A DNA stretch of 64,000 nucleotides from Xanthomonas prunicola (GCF_002846205.1 NZ_PHKV01000002.1:496001-560000); one strand, 5' to 3'. Positions 15,936-25,466 are shown, counted from the first letter of the stretch. Translations and numbers: made by a program. Notes: generated from the letters alone by a model not told the origin.

Positions 15936-17291
15936 TCACAGCCAGCCCGGCACCACGAACACCAGCCACGCCGCCAGCGGTCCCAACACCACCACCAGAC
16001 CGCTGTAGACCAGGAAACGGCGGAACAGGCCTTCGCGTTCTTCCTTGGCGGCAGAGGCCACCACCAGCGCACCATTGGTGGAAAACGGGCTGACATCGAC
16101 GATGGTGGACGACACTGCCAGCGCGCAAATCACCCCGGCCGCCCCCAGGTGGCCCTGCATCAGGAACGGCACCGCCAGTGGAATGGTGGCGCCCAGCACC
16201 GCCGCAGACGAGGCGAATGCGGACACGATGCCGCCCACATAACAGACCAGCAGCGCCCCCAGCAGCGGCATGCCGATGTGCGACACACCGGTGCCGATGT
16301 AATCCACCGCGCCGGATTTTTCCAGCACGGCGATATAGGTCACCACGCCGCTGATCAACAACACCGTGGACCAGCTGATGCCGTCTACCGCGCCTTTCTG
16401 CGCGTTTGGCGAGATCAGCGCCAATGCCACCGCGACGGTGATCGACACCAGGCCGACGTTGAGGTTGTAGATCAGCGCAGCAATGCCCAGGCCCAACAGG
16501 CCGATCAAGGTGATCACGCGGTCGCGGGTGATCGACACCGCCTCCAGCGCCAGCGGGTCGGTGGACAACGTGCCGCCACCCGGCGTCACCAGCGCACCAT
16601 GGCCTTCGATGGCAAAGCGACGCTGCGATGCCTGATCGCCACTGACCGGCACGTACTGCGCGTCGGCCAGCGAAAGTTCCTGCCGGCGCATCAACCTCAG
16701 CCCACCGAAGGCGCAGAAGCAGATGATCGCCATCATCAGGTTGAAGCCCAGGCTGGTGAGGAACACCGCCATCTCGCTGACATCCAGCCCGGCTTTTTCG
16801 ACCACCTTGTTGGTGATGCCGCCGTACACGCTGATCGGCGAGAAACCGCCGCCCTGCGCGCCGTGGATCACCAGCAAGCCCATCATCAATGGATTGATGC
16901 GGTACTGCTTGGCGAAGCGCAGCGCCACCGGCCCGATGATGGCCACTGCCGCCGGCCCCAGCGCACCGAAGGCGGTCAGCAGGCCGGTGATGACAAACAT
17001 GACCCACGGAATGGCGACGATGCGCCCGCGCACCGCGCGCACCGCCCAGTGCACGAGTAGATCGATGGTGCCGTTTTTCTGCGCGATGGCGAACAGATAG
17101 GTAATGCCGACCAGGGTGAGGAACAGGTCGCCGGGGAAGCCGGCCAGCACCTCTTTACCCTCCAGCCCCACCCACACGCCGCCGATGATGAACGCCAGCG
17201 CGAAGGCCACCGCACCCATGTTGATGGGCAATGCGGTGGCAACGACGAACATGATCACCAAGCCAAGAATCGTTGCAATTTGCGGGGTCAT
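15936..17291 (-). CDS. MatC-like malonate/dicarboxylate transporter
   Basis: The 451-residue integral membrane protein belongs to the SLC13/ArsB-like superfamily, with an N-terminal block typical of the MatC dicarboxylate carrier. About 12 hydrophobic segments are visible, including the conserved VSAFASSAAVLGATIPLAVPF and SSTIVDVSPFSTNGALVVA near the C-terminus. It starts at MTPQIATILG after a GGGAGG ribosome binding site. Its place between mdcH and the GntR regulator, on the same strand, indicates uptake of malonate for the decarboxylase. Many mdc operons use the unrelated MdcL/MdcM pair instead. Confidence 0.9.
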   Translation of the reverse strand: MTPQIATILGLVIMFVVATALPINMGAVAFALAFIIGGVWVGLEGKEVLAGFPGDLFLTLVGITYLFAIAQKNGTIDLLVHWAVRAVRGRIVAIPWVMFVITGLLTAFGALGPAAVAIIGPVALRFAKQYRINPLMMGLLVIHGAQGGGFSPISVYGGITNKVVEKAGLDVSEMAVFLTSLGFNLMMAIICFCAFGGLRLMRRQELSLADAQYVPVSGDQASQRRFAIEGHGALVTPGGGTLSTDPLALEAVSITRDRVITLIGLLGLGIAALIYNLNVGLVSITVAVALALISPNAQKGAVDGISWSTVLLISGVVTYIAVLEKSGAVDYIGTGVSHIGMPLLGALLVCYVGGIVSAFASSAAVLGATIPLAVPFLMQGHLGAAGVICALAVSSTIVDVSPFSTNGALVVASAAKEEREGLFRRFLVYSGLVVVLGPLAAWLVFVVPGWL

Positions 17292-17378
17292 GCGCCCTCC
17301 CAGACACCTGATACGCGTACAGCACGGATGGCCACCCGCCATCCCGGGGTTACACCGTGTGCAGCACCTGCCTGATCG

Positions 17379-18299
17379 TCATGCCGCACGCTCGCAGGCG
17401 GCGTTGACCCACTCGACCACCCCGTGGGTACTGTGAAATTCGTCGACCGATCGCGCTTCGCAGCCCGGCACGCTCTCGCGCGCCATGCGCGCCAATGCGC
17501 TGCCTGGCCCGAGTTCAAGAAACACGCGCGCACCGCGCTCGGCCGCCTGCACCAGCACGTCGTGCCAGCGCACGGTCTGCGCGATCTGCTTGGACAGCGT
17601 CTCGATCACCAAGGCTTGCGTACGGACCGCACGTGCGTCGATGCCCGCCATCACGCGCAGCGTGGGTCCGATGAGCTGTGCGGTTGCCAGTGCAATGGCG
17701 AAGCCATCTGCAGCGGAACGCAACCATGGCGTATGCGCGGGCACGCTGACAGGCAGCACCGTGACACGCGCACCGTGCGACATTGCATCATCGCCAAGCG
17801 CCTGCAATGCAGCGCGCGGGCCACCGAGCACGGCATGGTCATCGCCGTTGATGATGGCCAGCGCCGCACCATGCGTTTGGCATAAGGCTTCCACGACGCG
17901 CAATGGCAGCCCCACCACCGCCATCAGCCCGGCCTGTTGCGGGCTGGCGGCATCCATCAACCGTGCACGCGTCGCCGCCAACTGCAGGCAGGTCTCGATC
18001 GACATGCTGCCGGCAACCGCATGCGCTGCCAGCTCACCGACGCTGTAACCCAGCACCAGCAGCGGCGTGGGAAGCTGCGCGCGCAGCGCCTGCCAATGGG
18101 CAAGCGTGCCGGCGCACACCAATGGTTGTGCGATGGCATTGGCGTAACGCCCAGGATCTGCGGCCAGTGTTTGCGGCACGGCGCCAAGCACACGGTATGC
18201 GCTGGCGATGACGGCGGCTGCCGCAGGTGCATCGGCGACGCGCGCGAACATCTGGGCGTGTTGGCCGCCTTGGCCTGGGCAGAGCACGGCCAGACTCAT
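17379..18299 (-). CDS. mdcH: Malonate decarboxylase malonyltransferase MdcH
   Basis: The 306-residue protein has the malonyl-CoA:ACP transacylase fold with the N-terminal LCPGQGGQ motif, the nucleophile Ser86 in GYSVGELAAH and a histidine in SVPAHTPWL. In the mdc pathway it loads malonyl groups onto the holo acyl carrier protein MdcC to prime the enzyme. It follows mdcB after a 226-bp gap, which is unusual because most other genes in this operon overlap or nearly touch. The start MSLAVLCPGQ is the family N-terminus. Confidence 0.92.
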   Translation of the reverse strand: MSLAVLCPGQGGQHAQMFARVADAPAAAAVIASAYRVLGAVPQTLAADPGRYANAIAQPLVCAGTLAHWQALRAQLPTPLLVLGYSVGELAAHAVAGSMSIETCLQLAATRARLMDAASPQQAGLMAVVGLPLRVVEALCQTHGAALAIINGDDHAVLGGPRAALQALGDDAMSHGARVTVLPVSVPAHTPWLRSAADGFAIALATAQLIGPTLRVMAGIDARAVRTQALVIETLSKQIAQTVRWHDVLVQAAERGARVFLELGPGSALARMARESVPGCEARSVDEFHSTHGVVEWVNAACERAA

Positions 18300-18525
18300 G
18301 CGCTGGCCTGCCTGATTCGGTTGGAATGCTTTGAGCGCGCGTTGCGACGTTCCGTGGTGCGGCAAAGATGCCCGCGCACCTGGAGGCGGGCTCGCACCAA
18401 TGAGCGATATGCAACATCTGCTGCGACGGGCCGAAGCACAGGGTGAGCCGCATCTGCACGCAAATCGGCGCCCCCATGCATGCGCGAATCCACCGTTTGA
18501 TCGACGGATACGAGTCCAGCGCGGC
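18300..18525 (-). other. Unexplained gap between mdcB and mdcH
   Basis: This 226-bp stretch interrupts an otherwise compact operon. I see no conserved ORF, terminator or repeat in it. It may be eroded coding sequence or hold a ribosome binding region and internal promoter for mdcH, but nothing specific supports either. Confidence 0.3.
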
Positions 18526-19395
18526 TCATACCATCTCCTGCCGATGCAGGAACCATGCGCAGGCCAGCAGATCCGCACTGCCGCCGGGACTGAGGCGACG
18601 CGCGACGAACTGCCGGCCGATCGCATGCAAGCGCATACGCCATTGCGGTTGTGCGATGCCACCGTCGGCAAGGAAGGCGACTGCCTGCGCCTTGGCAAAC
18701 GCCAGCCCGTCGGAACCACCGCGATGCAACAGATTGAGATCGTCTACCTCGGCGACGAGCTGCATGAGGGTCTGCGCCAACGCCGCTTCACGCGTGGCGC
18801 CACCGTCAAGCGCGCTGCGCAGCGTAGGCAGTGCGATCTCGCGCAGCAATGGATATCCCGCAGCAGCCTGTTCGCGTACGCCGCTGATGCGGTATCGCGC
18901 ACGCACGCGCTGGCCATTGCTGTGCGGGTTCATCGGTGCAGCCTGCAACGCATCGCGCCACATGCGTACACCATCGCAGACCTGTTCGGGGGTGGGACGC
19001 CGGCCGTGCGCAACACGCATGCGTGCCGCCTGGGCCGTCAGCAAGCCCAGGCTGAAGATCGCACCGCGGTGGGTATTGATGGAGCCGGTGGCGCGCAGCA
19101 TCGCGGCCTCGGCCTCGATACCCAGCTGACGCAGCCGCTCGAACGGCGCTTGGTCGATACTGGCTTGAGCGATGGCGACAAAATAGCCACGCAACGCGAA
19201 CAGGCTACGCACAAAGGTGGATGCATCCATGTCGGTGTGGCTGCCGCTGTCGAACGGCGTCACCAACCCTGGCTTGGGCGCGCAGGCCAGTTCTGCATGC
19301 AGGGCGCCAACTGCAAGACGGCCGAGCCGGTATGCGACCTCGCGCGGCAGCGCAGGCGTAGCAGCAACGCCGCTCTGTTGCAGCTGCGCACTCAT
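18526..19395 (-). CDS. mdcB: Triphosphoribosyl-dephospho-CoA synthase MdcB
   Basis: The 289-residue protein is of the CitG/MdcB family, with the conserved block [22 protein letters not shown]. It makes the 2'-(5''-triphosphoribosyl)-3'-dephospho-CoA precursor of the prosthetic group of the acyl carrier subunit. The ATG overlaps the mdcG stop by 4 bp, so the two prosthetic-group genes are translationally coupled. Length is normal for the family. Confidence 0.92.
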   Translation of the reverse strand: MSAQLQQSGVAATPALPREVAYRLGRLAVGALHAELACAPKPGLVTPFDSGSHTDMDASTFVRSLFALRGYFVAIAQASIDQAPFERLRQLGIEAEAAMLRATGSINTHRGAIFSLGLLTAQAARMRVAHGRRPTPEQVCDGVRMWRDALQAAPMNPHSNGQRVRARYRISGVREQAAAGYPLLREIALPTLRSALDGGATREAALAQTLMQLVAEVDDLNLLHRGGSDGLAFAKAQAVAFLADGGIAQPQWRMRLHAIGRQFVARRLSPGGSADLLACAWFLHRQEMV

Positions 19396-20033
19396 GCCGC
19401 ACTCCGGACCGGAAACAGCGCAGCACGCGGCAACAGTCGACAGCCTTGGTCAGACTTGAGCAACACCTGTTGCGCGTTGCCGGCGTACTCGCGCCAGTTC
19501 ACTGCGTTGTCGTCGGGCAACAGCAGCTCGCCATCGGCACGCAGCCCGTGGCGCTGCTCCCAGCGCTGCGCCAGCGTGACCACCGCGTGCGCTTGCGCTG
19601 GCGTTTCGATGGACCACAACAGATCCAGATCCGATTGCGCGTGCACGTACGCCAGGCCGGTCAGGGCTTGCCAGGCAAAGCTGCCGAACACGCGTGGGTG
19701 CAAGACTTGCGTTTGCGCCTCGGTGAGTAACGCCTGCAATGCCGGCTGCACCGCGACAGGCGCATGTGGCATCACCGCATCCAGTGTCAGCGGCGCGATG
19801 CAGCGTGCGATATCGGCCACGTGCGCCTGTAATGCCAGGCGCTGCTTACCCTGGCTGGGGGGCAGCGGCACACCAAGCCGCAGGGTGCCTGCTGCCTGGC
19901 TGCCATCGCCACGCGCCACCACCGCTGGCAGACCAGCAGCAAGCCACTGCTGCAGCCGCGACTGCGCGCCAGGCGTGACGGCCTGCCACTGCGCGTCCTC
20001 GCGCAACCACACCAGGGCATGGCGGCCGGCCAT
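19392..20033 (-). CDS. mdcG: Phosphoribosyl-dephospho-CoA transferase MdcG
   Basis: The 213-residue protein shows the nucleotidyltransferase-like signature [13 protein letters not shown] followed by the catalytic acidic pair in QSDLDLLW. It attaches the prosthetic group to the serine of MdcC. The start [10 protein letters not shown] lies 2 bp after the mdcE stop, and the end overlaps mdcB. Length and order fit the standard mdc arrangement. Confidence 0.9.
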   Translation of the reverse strand: MAGRHALVWLREDAQWQAVTPGAQSRLQQWLAAGLPAVVARGDGSQAAGTLRLGVPLPPSQGKQRLALQAHVADIARCIAPLTLDAVMPHAPVAVQPALQALLTEAQTQVLHPRVFGSFAWQALTGLAYVHAQSDLDLLWSIETPAQAHAVVTLAQRWEQRHGLRADGELLLPDDNAVNWREYAGNAQQVLLKSDQGCRLLPRAALFPVRSAA

Positions 20034-20035
20034 GC

Positions 20036-20740
20036 TCAGGCCTCGCCCGCTGCCACAGCTGTGGCGACATCGCGCGCCAGCGTGCGCCCGCCGCGTTGCG
20101 CGCCCAGTGCACGCCGCTGGTCGCCCTCGGCCGGCGCGGCGAGTGCATCCAGGAGCGCCTGCGCCAGATCGCCCTCCCACAGCGATTCCACCGCGCCCAT
20201 GCGCACGTAATTCTCCACGCCCGGCGCGAACACCGGCGAGCTTTTGCTCAGCGCTTGCAAGGTGTCTACCGATTGTTTGGTCACGCGTGCCATCGCGCGC
20301 AGGTCCATGACGCGGATCTGCGCGTCAGGCAATGCGTGGATATGATCGGCCATCAAACCAAACGACAGAAATCCGCCGCTAACCGATTCGCCATAGACCA
20401 GGGTGACCAGCCGCGCGCCACGCTTGCGTGCCAGATCCAGCGCGCGTGCCAGATGCGCGAAATACCCGTTGATGCCGAGCAATTCATCGCGCCGTGCCAA
20501 GCGTTGCCCGGCGGTATCGGCCAACATCACAATCGGCCGCTGCGGGTGCGCACGCGTGCTCGTCAACACGGTGGCGGCCAATGCCAAGGCGTGATCGACC
20601 CCCACTTCGAGCTTGTTGGCGGTACCGATGACGGTGACCTCGCCGGCTGCGGTGGTCGCACTGCCGGTCAGCACATCGTCGTTGCGCGCGATGGCGTGGC
20701 CGAGCGGGAACAGCCGATCGAGCAAGTGACTCAGTTCCAT
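20036..20740 (-). CDS. mdcE: Malonate decarboxylase gamma subunit MdcE
   Basis: The 234-residue protein belongs to the crotonase/carboxyltransferase-like superfamily and forms, with MdcD, the malonyl-S-ACP decarboxylase. Conserved parts include [20 protein letters not shown] and [17 protein letters not shown]. It starts at [16 protein letters not shown] and overlaps the end of mdcD by 10 bp. The C-terminal tail is rich in alanine and glycine. Confidence 0.92.
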   Translation of the reverse strand: MELSHLLDRLFPLGHAIARNDDVLTGSATTAAGEVTVIGTANKLEVGVDHALALAATVLTSTRAHPQRPIVMLADTAGQRLARRDELLGINGYFAHLARALDLARKRGARLVTLVYGESVSGGFLSFGLMADHIHALPDAQIRVMDLRAMARVTKQSVDTLQALSKSSPVFAPGVENYVRMGAVESLWEGDLAQALLDALAAPAEGDQRRALGAQRGGRTLARDVATAVAAGEA

Positions 20741-21648
20741 GGAATGCTCCGGTCTGCAGTCGCGGCGAGAAAAGCCTCGGTGTCCAGCAGCGGCAAGCGC
20801 TCTGCGTCGACAATGCCTTGGCGCTTCCAGATCTCCAGCCCGTCGCGACAATCGCCATAGGCATCGATGCGTGCAGCCAATTGCTGCTGCGTATGTTCCA
20901 GCGCCTGCAATGCGGCCTCGCCGGTCGCTTCGTTGCGTGCATCGAGCGTGGCCAGCGCGGCATCGGCGAAAGCGCCGATGCGATCGGGCACCAGCGTTTG
21001 CGCCTCGCCAAGCAGGTAGCGATGCTTGCCGCCGGTGACGCGCCACACCAGGGCACGATCGCGCGCGTCGAACTCTTCCACGCCACGCACGGTTTCGATC
21101 ACGTCCGGGCCGGACAACGACAAACGGCCTTCTTCGGACATGATCACCGCGCTGCAGCAGCGCGCCACGATGCCCATGCCACCGAAGGCGCCGTTGCCGC
21201 TACCGATCAGGGCCAGCACCGGCACGCCGGCAGCGCGCGCGTTCAAGGTGGCACGCATGATCTCGGAGATCGCGATCAGGCCAGCGTTGGCTTCATGCAG
21301 ACGCACACCACCGGTGTCGAGCAGCAACAGCACTGCGGACGGTTGCGTGGTGGCGGCACGTTCCAGCAGGCCGGTGAGTTTGGCGCCATGCACTTCGCCC
21401 ACGCCGCCGCCCATGAAGGCGCCTTGCTGTGCAGCGATCAACGCGCTGCGGCCTTGTAGCGTGCCTTCGCCTACCACGATGCCGTCATCGAAGGCACCTG
21501 GTGTCTCCAGTTGTGCCAGATGCGGACTGATCAGGCGGCGACGCGGGCCGACGAATTCGCGAAAACTGCCGGGATCCAGCAAGCCATCGATGCGGTCGCG
21601 TGCATCGGCTTCATAGTAGCTGCGCTCGGCCATGGGACCAGTGCTCAT
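20731..21648 (-). CDS. mdcD: Malonate decarboxylase beta subunit MdcD
   Basis: The 305-residue protein is the carboxyltransferase-like subunit that, with MdcE, decarboxylates malonyl-S-ACP to acetyl-S-ACP. Visible hallmarks are the oxyanion-hole glycine regions (GAFMGGGVGEVHGAK and GSGNGAFGGMGIVA) and the YEADARDRIDGLLDPGSF start seen in acyl-CoA carboxylase beta-type proteins. It overlaps mdcC by 4 bp at its start and mdcE by 10 bp at its end. Confidence 0.93.
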   Translation of the reverse strand: MSTGPMAERSYYEADARDRIDGLLDPGSFREFVGPRRRLISPHLAQLETPGAFDDGIVVGEGTLQGRSALIAAQQGAFMGGGVGEVHGAKLTGLLERAATTQPSAVLLLLDTGGVRLHEANAGLIAISEIMRATLNARAAGVPVLALIGSGNGAFGGMGIVARCCSAVIMSEEGRLSLSGPDVIETVRGVEEFDARDRALVWRVTGGKHRYLLGEAQTLVPDRIGAFADAALATLDARNEATGEAALQALEHTQQQLAARIDAYGDCRDGLEIWKRQGIVDAERLPLLDTEAFLAATADRSIPWN

Positions 21649-21962
21649 GCGCCGGCTCCCTGCAGCACATCCAGCGCTTGTTCCAGGCGCAAACTCACTA
21701 CCGCCGGCGTGGCGCCGACATCGTTGATGCTGATGCGCACATCGCGCAGCGGGTGACGCGCGGCGAAGTCGTCCAGCACGGCCTGCCAGATTGCGCCGAA
21801 GCCGCGTGCGGCGGTAAGGATGTCAATTTCCATTGCGCCCTCGAGCGGCACGCGCTCGACCAGCACTTCCAGGTTGCCGGAGGCGACCACGCCAACCAGC
21901 GCGTGTTCCAGCCCGGCGCGTGCACCGCGCTGGCCATCAAAGCGATATCGCAGGGTTTCCAT
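21645..21962 (-). CDS. mdcC: Malonate decarboxylase acyl carrier protein MdcC
   Basis: The 105-residue protein is the delta subunit that carries the 2'-(5''-phosphoribosyl)-3'-dephospho-CoA arm. The attachment serine is expected in VVASGNLEVLVE (Ser28), matching the position of the modified serine in other MdcC proteins. It starts 9 bp after the mdcA stop and its end overlaps mdcD. Confidence 0.93.
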   Translation of the reverse strand: METLRYRFDGQRGARAGLEHALVGVVASGNLEVLVERVPLEGAMEIDILTAARGFGAIWQAVLDDFAARHPLRDVRISINDVGATPAVVSLRLEQALDVLQGAGA

Positions 21963-21971
21963 GCTGAGCCC

Positions 21972-23618
21972 TTACCAATTGCGGAAACGTTTCGGCGGGT
22001 CGTACAACCCACCGGACCAGCGCACCAGATCCTTGACCGTGCGCGCGGCCAGCAGATCGCGGGTGGCATCACGCGGACGAATGCCCAGATCGTCTGGCCG
22101 CTTGATGATGCCGCGATCGCGCAGGTTTTCGACCATGCGCTTGTCGCGCCCCAGACCCACGGCGGTATAGCCGGAGACGCCACGGATCGCCTGTTCGCGC
22201 TCTTCCGGCGTGCGGCACAGCAGCAGGTTGGCGATGCCTTCTTCGGTCAACACGTGGCTGACGTCGTCGCCGTAGATCATCACCGGCGGCAGCGGCATGT
22301 TGGCGCGCTTGGCCAGTTCCCAGGCATCGAGCGTGTCGACGAACGCTGGTGCCATGTGTTCGCGAAAGGTTTCCACCATCTGCACCACCAGCTTGCGCCC
22401 GCGTGGCATTTCACCGGGCTTTGCCGCTTCGCGTCCGGCCTTGAGCCAGGCAGCGCTGGCATGCCGACGGCCGCGCGCATCCGAACCCATGTTGGGCGCA
22501 CCGCCGAAGCCGGCGATGCGGTCGCGCGTGGCGGTGGAACTGTTGCCCTGCAGATCGATCTGCAGCGTAGACCCGATGAACATGTCGCAGGCGTACAGAC
22601 CGGCGGTCTGCGACAGCGCACGGTTGGAGCGCATGCTGCCGTCGGCGCCGGTAAAAAAGATGTCCGGGCGTGCGGCGATGTACTTCTCCATGCCCAGCTC
22701 GGAGCCGAACGAATGTACCGATTCGACGAAGCCCGATTCGATCGCCGGGATCAGCGCCGGATGCGGATTGAGCGCCCAATGCCGGCAAATCTTGCCCTTC
22801 AACCCCAGCGATTGGGCGTAGGTGGGTAACAGCAACTCGATCGCTGCGGTGTCGAAGCCGATGCCGTGATTGAGCCGGTCCACACCGTACTCGGCGTAGA
22901 TGCCCTTGATGGCCATCATCGCCATCAACACCTGGATCTCGGAGATCTGCGCCGGGTCGCGGGTGAACAGCGGTTCGATGTAATTGGGTTTGGGCGCCTG
23001 GGTGACAAAGTCCACCCAGTCAGCCGGAATATCCACGCGCGGCAGGGTGTCGACGATTTCATTGACCTGCGCGATCACGATGCCACCCTTGAACGCAGTG
23101 GCTTCCACGATCACCGGGGTGTCTTCGGTATTGGGGCCGGTGTAGAGATTGCCGTGGCGATCGGCCGCCTGTGCGGTGACCAGTGCGATGCGCGGGGTCA
23201 GGTCGATGAAATAGCGGCCGAACAATTCCAGATAGGTGTGGATGGCACCGATCTCGATGCGGCCTTCGCTGACCAACCCGGCCAGGCGCGCGGCCTGCGG
23301 GCCGGAGAACGAAAAATCCAGACGCTTGGCGATGCCGCGTTCGAATACATCCAGATGCGCGGCCAGCGACAACACCGATTGCACCATGTGCAGGTCGTGC
23401 ACGCGCGCGGGGTCCACTTCGGTCAGGCAGCGCGCCAGGAAGTCGGCCTGCTTCTGGTTGTTGCCTTCCAGACACACGCGGTCGCCGGGCTCGATCACCG
23501 CTTCCAGCAATGCCACCACATCGTCAGCGGCCACCACGCGCCCCTGCGGCGCCAGTGCGGCGGCGCGCTGCAGGCGCTGGCGCCGGCTTTCGGCCTGGAC
23601 GTCCCACTGTCGACTCAT
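21972..23618 (-). CDS. mdcA: Malonate decarboxylase alpha subunit MdcA
   Basis: The 548-residue protein is the acetyl-S-ACP:malonate ACP transferase, which exchanges acetyl for malonyl on MdcC. It has the CoA transferase I-like fold, with blocks such as EPGDRVCLEGNNQKQADFLAR and NRLNHGIGFDTAAIELLLPTYAQ. It is the first gene of the operon. I chose the MSRQWDVQAESRR start, preceded by GAGGCAGAGGC. A start seven codons upstream is also open but less conserved-looking. Confidence 0.93.
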   Translation of the reverse strand: MSRQWDVQAESRRQRLQRAAALAPQGRVVAADDVVALLEAVIEPGDRVCLEGNNQKQADFLARCLTEVDPARVHDLHMVQSVLSLAAHLDVFERGIAKRLDFSFSGPQAARLAGLVSEGRIEIGAIHTYLELFGRYFIDLTPRIALVTAQAADRHGNLYTGPNTEDTPVIVEATAFKGGIVIAQVNEIVDTLPRVDIPADWVDFVTQAPKPNYIEPLFTRDPAQISEIQVLMAMMAIKGIYAEYGVDRLNHGIGFDTAAIELLLPTYAQSLGLKGKICRHWALNPHPALIPAIESGFVESVHSFGSELGMEKYIAARPDIFFTGADGSMRSNRALSQTAGLYACDMFIGSTLQIDLQGNSSTATRDRIAGFGGAPNMGSDARGRRHASAAWLKAGREAAKPGEMPRGRKLVVQMVETFREHMAPAFVDTLDAWELAKRANMPLPPVMIYGDDVSHVLTEEGIANLLLCRTPEEREQAIRGVSGYTAVGLGRDKRMVENLRDRGIIKRPDDLGIRPRDATRDLLAARTVKDLVRWSGGLYDPPKRFRNW

Positions 23619-23654
23619 GCCTCTGCCTCGCCGGGCCAAGCCCGTAATGTCAAA

Positions 23655-23672
23655 GTAATTACATCGTAATTA
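23655..23672 (-). promoter_or_regulatory. Two GTAATTA direct repeats upstream of mdcA
   Basis: GTAATTA occurs twice with an 11-bp period, one helical turn, 37-54 bp before the mdcA start, in an AT-rich island of GC-rich DNA. Each unit contains the palindrome TAATTA. This is a plausible operator for the GntR-type regulator or part of the mdcA promoter, but the binding protein is not known. Confidence 0.4.
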
Positions 23673-23772
23673 TGAGAGTTACTCGTGTCTAGTCGCGTTG
23701 CAGCATCTGAGGTTGTCGCTGCAGGGTCGGTCGGCCACACGACAGGCAAGCGCTTGTGCACCCGCGCAATGT

Positions 23773-23807
23773 CGATATATCGTTTCGCCATGCTTCGATA
23801 TATCGAA
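23773..23807 (+). promoter_or_regulatory. Paired CGATATATCG palindromes, probable PadR autoregulatory operator
   Basis: A 10-bp palindrome CGATATATCG (23773-23782) and a 14-bp palindrome TTCGATATATCGAA (23794-23807) are centred 23 bp apart. The second runs into the ATG of the PadR-family gene. TTGTGC at 23755-23760 with a TATATC element inside the first palindrome could form the promoter. The related E. coli regulator YqjI binds similar TCGATATA inverted repeats, so self-repression is likely. Confidence 0.65.
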
Positions 23808-24343
23808 TGACACCTGATACACCCTCCCCTGCCCTTGCCGATCTAGACGCGGCGCCTGCCCGTGGTTTCGGTACGGGCGTGCGAATGCGTCCGCTGGAGC
23901 ACGGCGATCTGCGCCTGCTGCTGCTCGCGCTGATCGCCGAGCGCCCGTGCCATGGCTACGCGTTGATGCGACAGATCACCGCGCTCTTCAAAGGGCTGTA
24001 CACGCCCAGCGCCGGCACGATTTATCCGGCACTGGCGCAGCTGGAAGCCGCCGGCTGGGTGCACACGGATCTGGAGGCCGGGCGTAAGCGGTATCACGTC
24101 ACCGCCGTCGGTAGCGACTACGTCGCGCAGCAACGCGCTGCGCTCGACGCCGCGCTGGCCCGCACCCATCTGCGCGCGCGCGCGTTGATCAAGTCACAGA
24201 CCCCGGCACCGATTCGCGCTGCGATTCATCGCATCAAGCACGGCCTGTTTGCGCGGCACGGACAATGGACAGAGGAAGAAACCAAACGTATTGCTGCCCT
24301 ACTCAGCGCCGCCGCCGACGGCATGGAGCGCGACGACGACTGA
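23807..24343 (+). CDS. PadR-family regulator, YqjI-like
   Basis: The 178-residue protein has a PadR winged helix at about 35-110 (LLLLALIAERPCHGYALMRQI, PSAGTIYPALAQLEAAGWV) and a C-terminal helical dimer region. The next gene on the same strand encodes a siderophore-interacting FAD reductase. That is the pairing of E. coli yqjI (a nickel-responsive PadR repressor) with yqjH (a ferric reductase). It lacks the long His-rich N-terminus of E. coli YqjI, so the effector may differ. The ATG directly abuts an operator palindrome and has no visible ribosome binding site. A GTG 51 bp upstream is an alternative start. Confidence 0.85.
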   Translation: MTPDTPSPALADLDAAPARGFGTGVRMRPLEHGDLRLLLLALIAERPCHGYALMRQITALFKGLYTPSAGTIYPALAQLEAAGWVHTDLEAGRKRYHVTAVGSDYVAQQRAALDAALARTHLRARALIKSQTPAPIRAAIHRIKHGLFARHGQWTEEETKRIAALLSAAADGMERDDD

Positions 24344-24671
24344 GTGCGCGTAGCGCTGTGATCCCACGCCAGCCGCTGCCGGCTCGATTGCGCTGTGCGA
24401 CAGGTGCACATCATCGCCGTGTTTGCGTTGCGGATGGAGGTGATGTGCATGCGACGCGCGACATGCGCTTCAACGGCATGAGGCTTCGCCACGCCCGCAT
24501 CTACCCTGCCTGGCGCCTTCTCCCGATCGGAGAAGAAACCGCCACTGCGCTGGATGACAGCGCACAGGTCAGACACTCACGCCTTGATTTATTCACCACG
24601 GCATCGATTTCGTCACCGCTCCATTTCCCCAACGCCGCACACATGTGCGTGCACTCCAGGACTCGACCCCC
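24344..24671 (+). other. Intergenic region before the siderophore-interacting protein
   Basis: These 328 bp hold no convincing ORF and no copy of the ATATAT palindromes seen before the PadR gene. The reductase gene is therefore either read through from the PadR promoter or has a promoter without that operator here. Confidence 0.4.
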
Positions 24672-25466
24672 ATGGCCAGCCACACCAACACCCAAGTCCG
24701 TCGCGACACGCGCCTACGCTCCGTCCAGGTGGTGCGTTGCGAAGAGATCACGCCGCAGATGCGCCGTCTTGTTTTCGGCGGTAGCGACCTGGCCGGCTTT
24801 GAAAGCGCTGCCCCCGACGATCACGTCAAACTGTTTTTCCCAAACGCCAACGGCGACTTCGTGCTGCCGACCATGACGCCAGACGGTCCGCGCTACGAGG
24901 AGGGCGCGCTGCCGTCGCCCGCGCGCGACTACACGCCACGCCACTTCGACCCGCAACGCGGCGAGTTGAGCATCGACTTCGTGCTACACGGCGACGGCGT
25001 GGCGTCCAGTTGGGCCGCGCACGCACAACCCGGTGACCCACTAAAGATCGGCGGCCCGCGCGGCTCGTTTCTGGTCGCCGACGACTACGACCACTACGTG
25101 TTGATCGGCGACGAAACCGCACTGCCGGCCATTGGCCGCTGGCTCGAAGCGATGCCCGCCGACATGCACGCGGAGGTGTTCATCGAGATCGCCGACGCCG
25201 CCGAACGGCAGCAACTGCTCAGCGCGGCCGAGGTGCGGGTGAACTGGCTGGAGCGCAATGGCTTCGATGCCGCCAGCAGCACCTTGTTGGAAGACAGCCT
25301 GCGCGATTACGAGCCCGAGGACGGCGATACGTTCTACTGGATCGGCGCCGAGTCGATGCGCGCACGCGCCATGCGCAAGTTTCTCGAAGAGCACCTGGGC
25401 GTGGACAAGGAGTGGGTGCGCGCCAAAGGCTATTGGAAGGCGCGTGCCGAGCACGGCGAGGACTGA
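24672..25466 (+). CDS. Siderophore-interacting protein, FAD-dependent ferric reductase (YqjH-like)
   Basis: The 264-residue protein has an N-terminal FAD-binding barrel of the SIP family (residues 10-135) with the flavin-contact stretch RDYTPRHFD and LSIDFVLHGDGVASSWAA. A C-terminal SIP domain follows (VLIGDETALPAIGRWLEAMP, ending ...WVRAKGYWKARAEH). Such proteins reduce ferric-siderophore complexes in the cytoplasm to release iron. The start MASHTNTQVRR follows AGGACTCG. Its pairing with the upstream PadR gene suggests metal-dependent control. Confidence 0.92.
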   Translation: MASHTNTQVRRDTRLRSVQVVRCEEITPQMRRLVFGGSDLAGFESAAPDDHVKLFFPNANGDFVLPTMTPDGPRYEEGALPSPARDYTPRHFDPQRGELSIDFVLHGDGVASSWAAHAQPGDPLKIGGPRGSFLVADDYDHYVLIGDETALPAIGRWLEAMPADMHAEVFIEIADAAERQQLLSAAEVRVNWLERNGFDAASSTLLEDSLRDYEPEDGDTFYWIGAESMRARAMRKFLEEHLGVDKEWVRAKGYWKARAEHGED

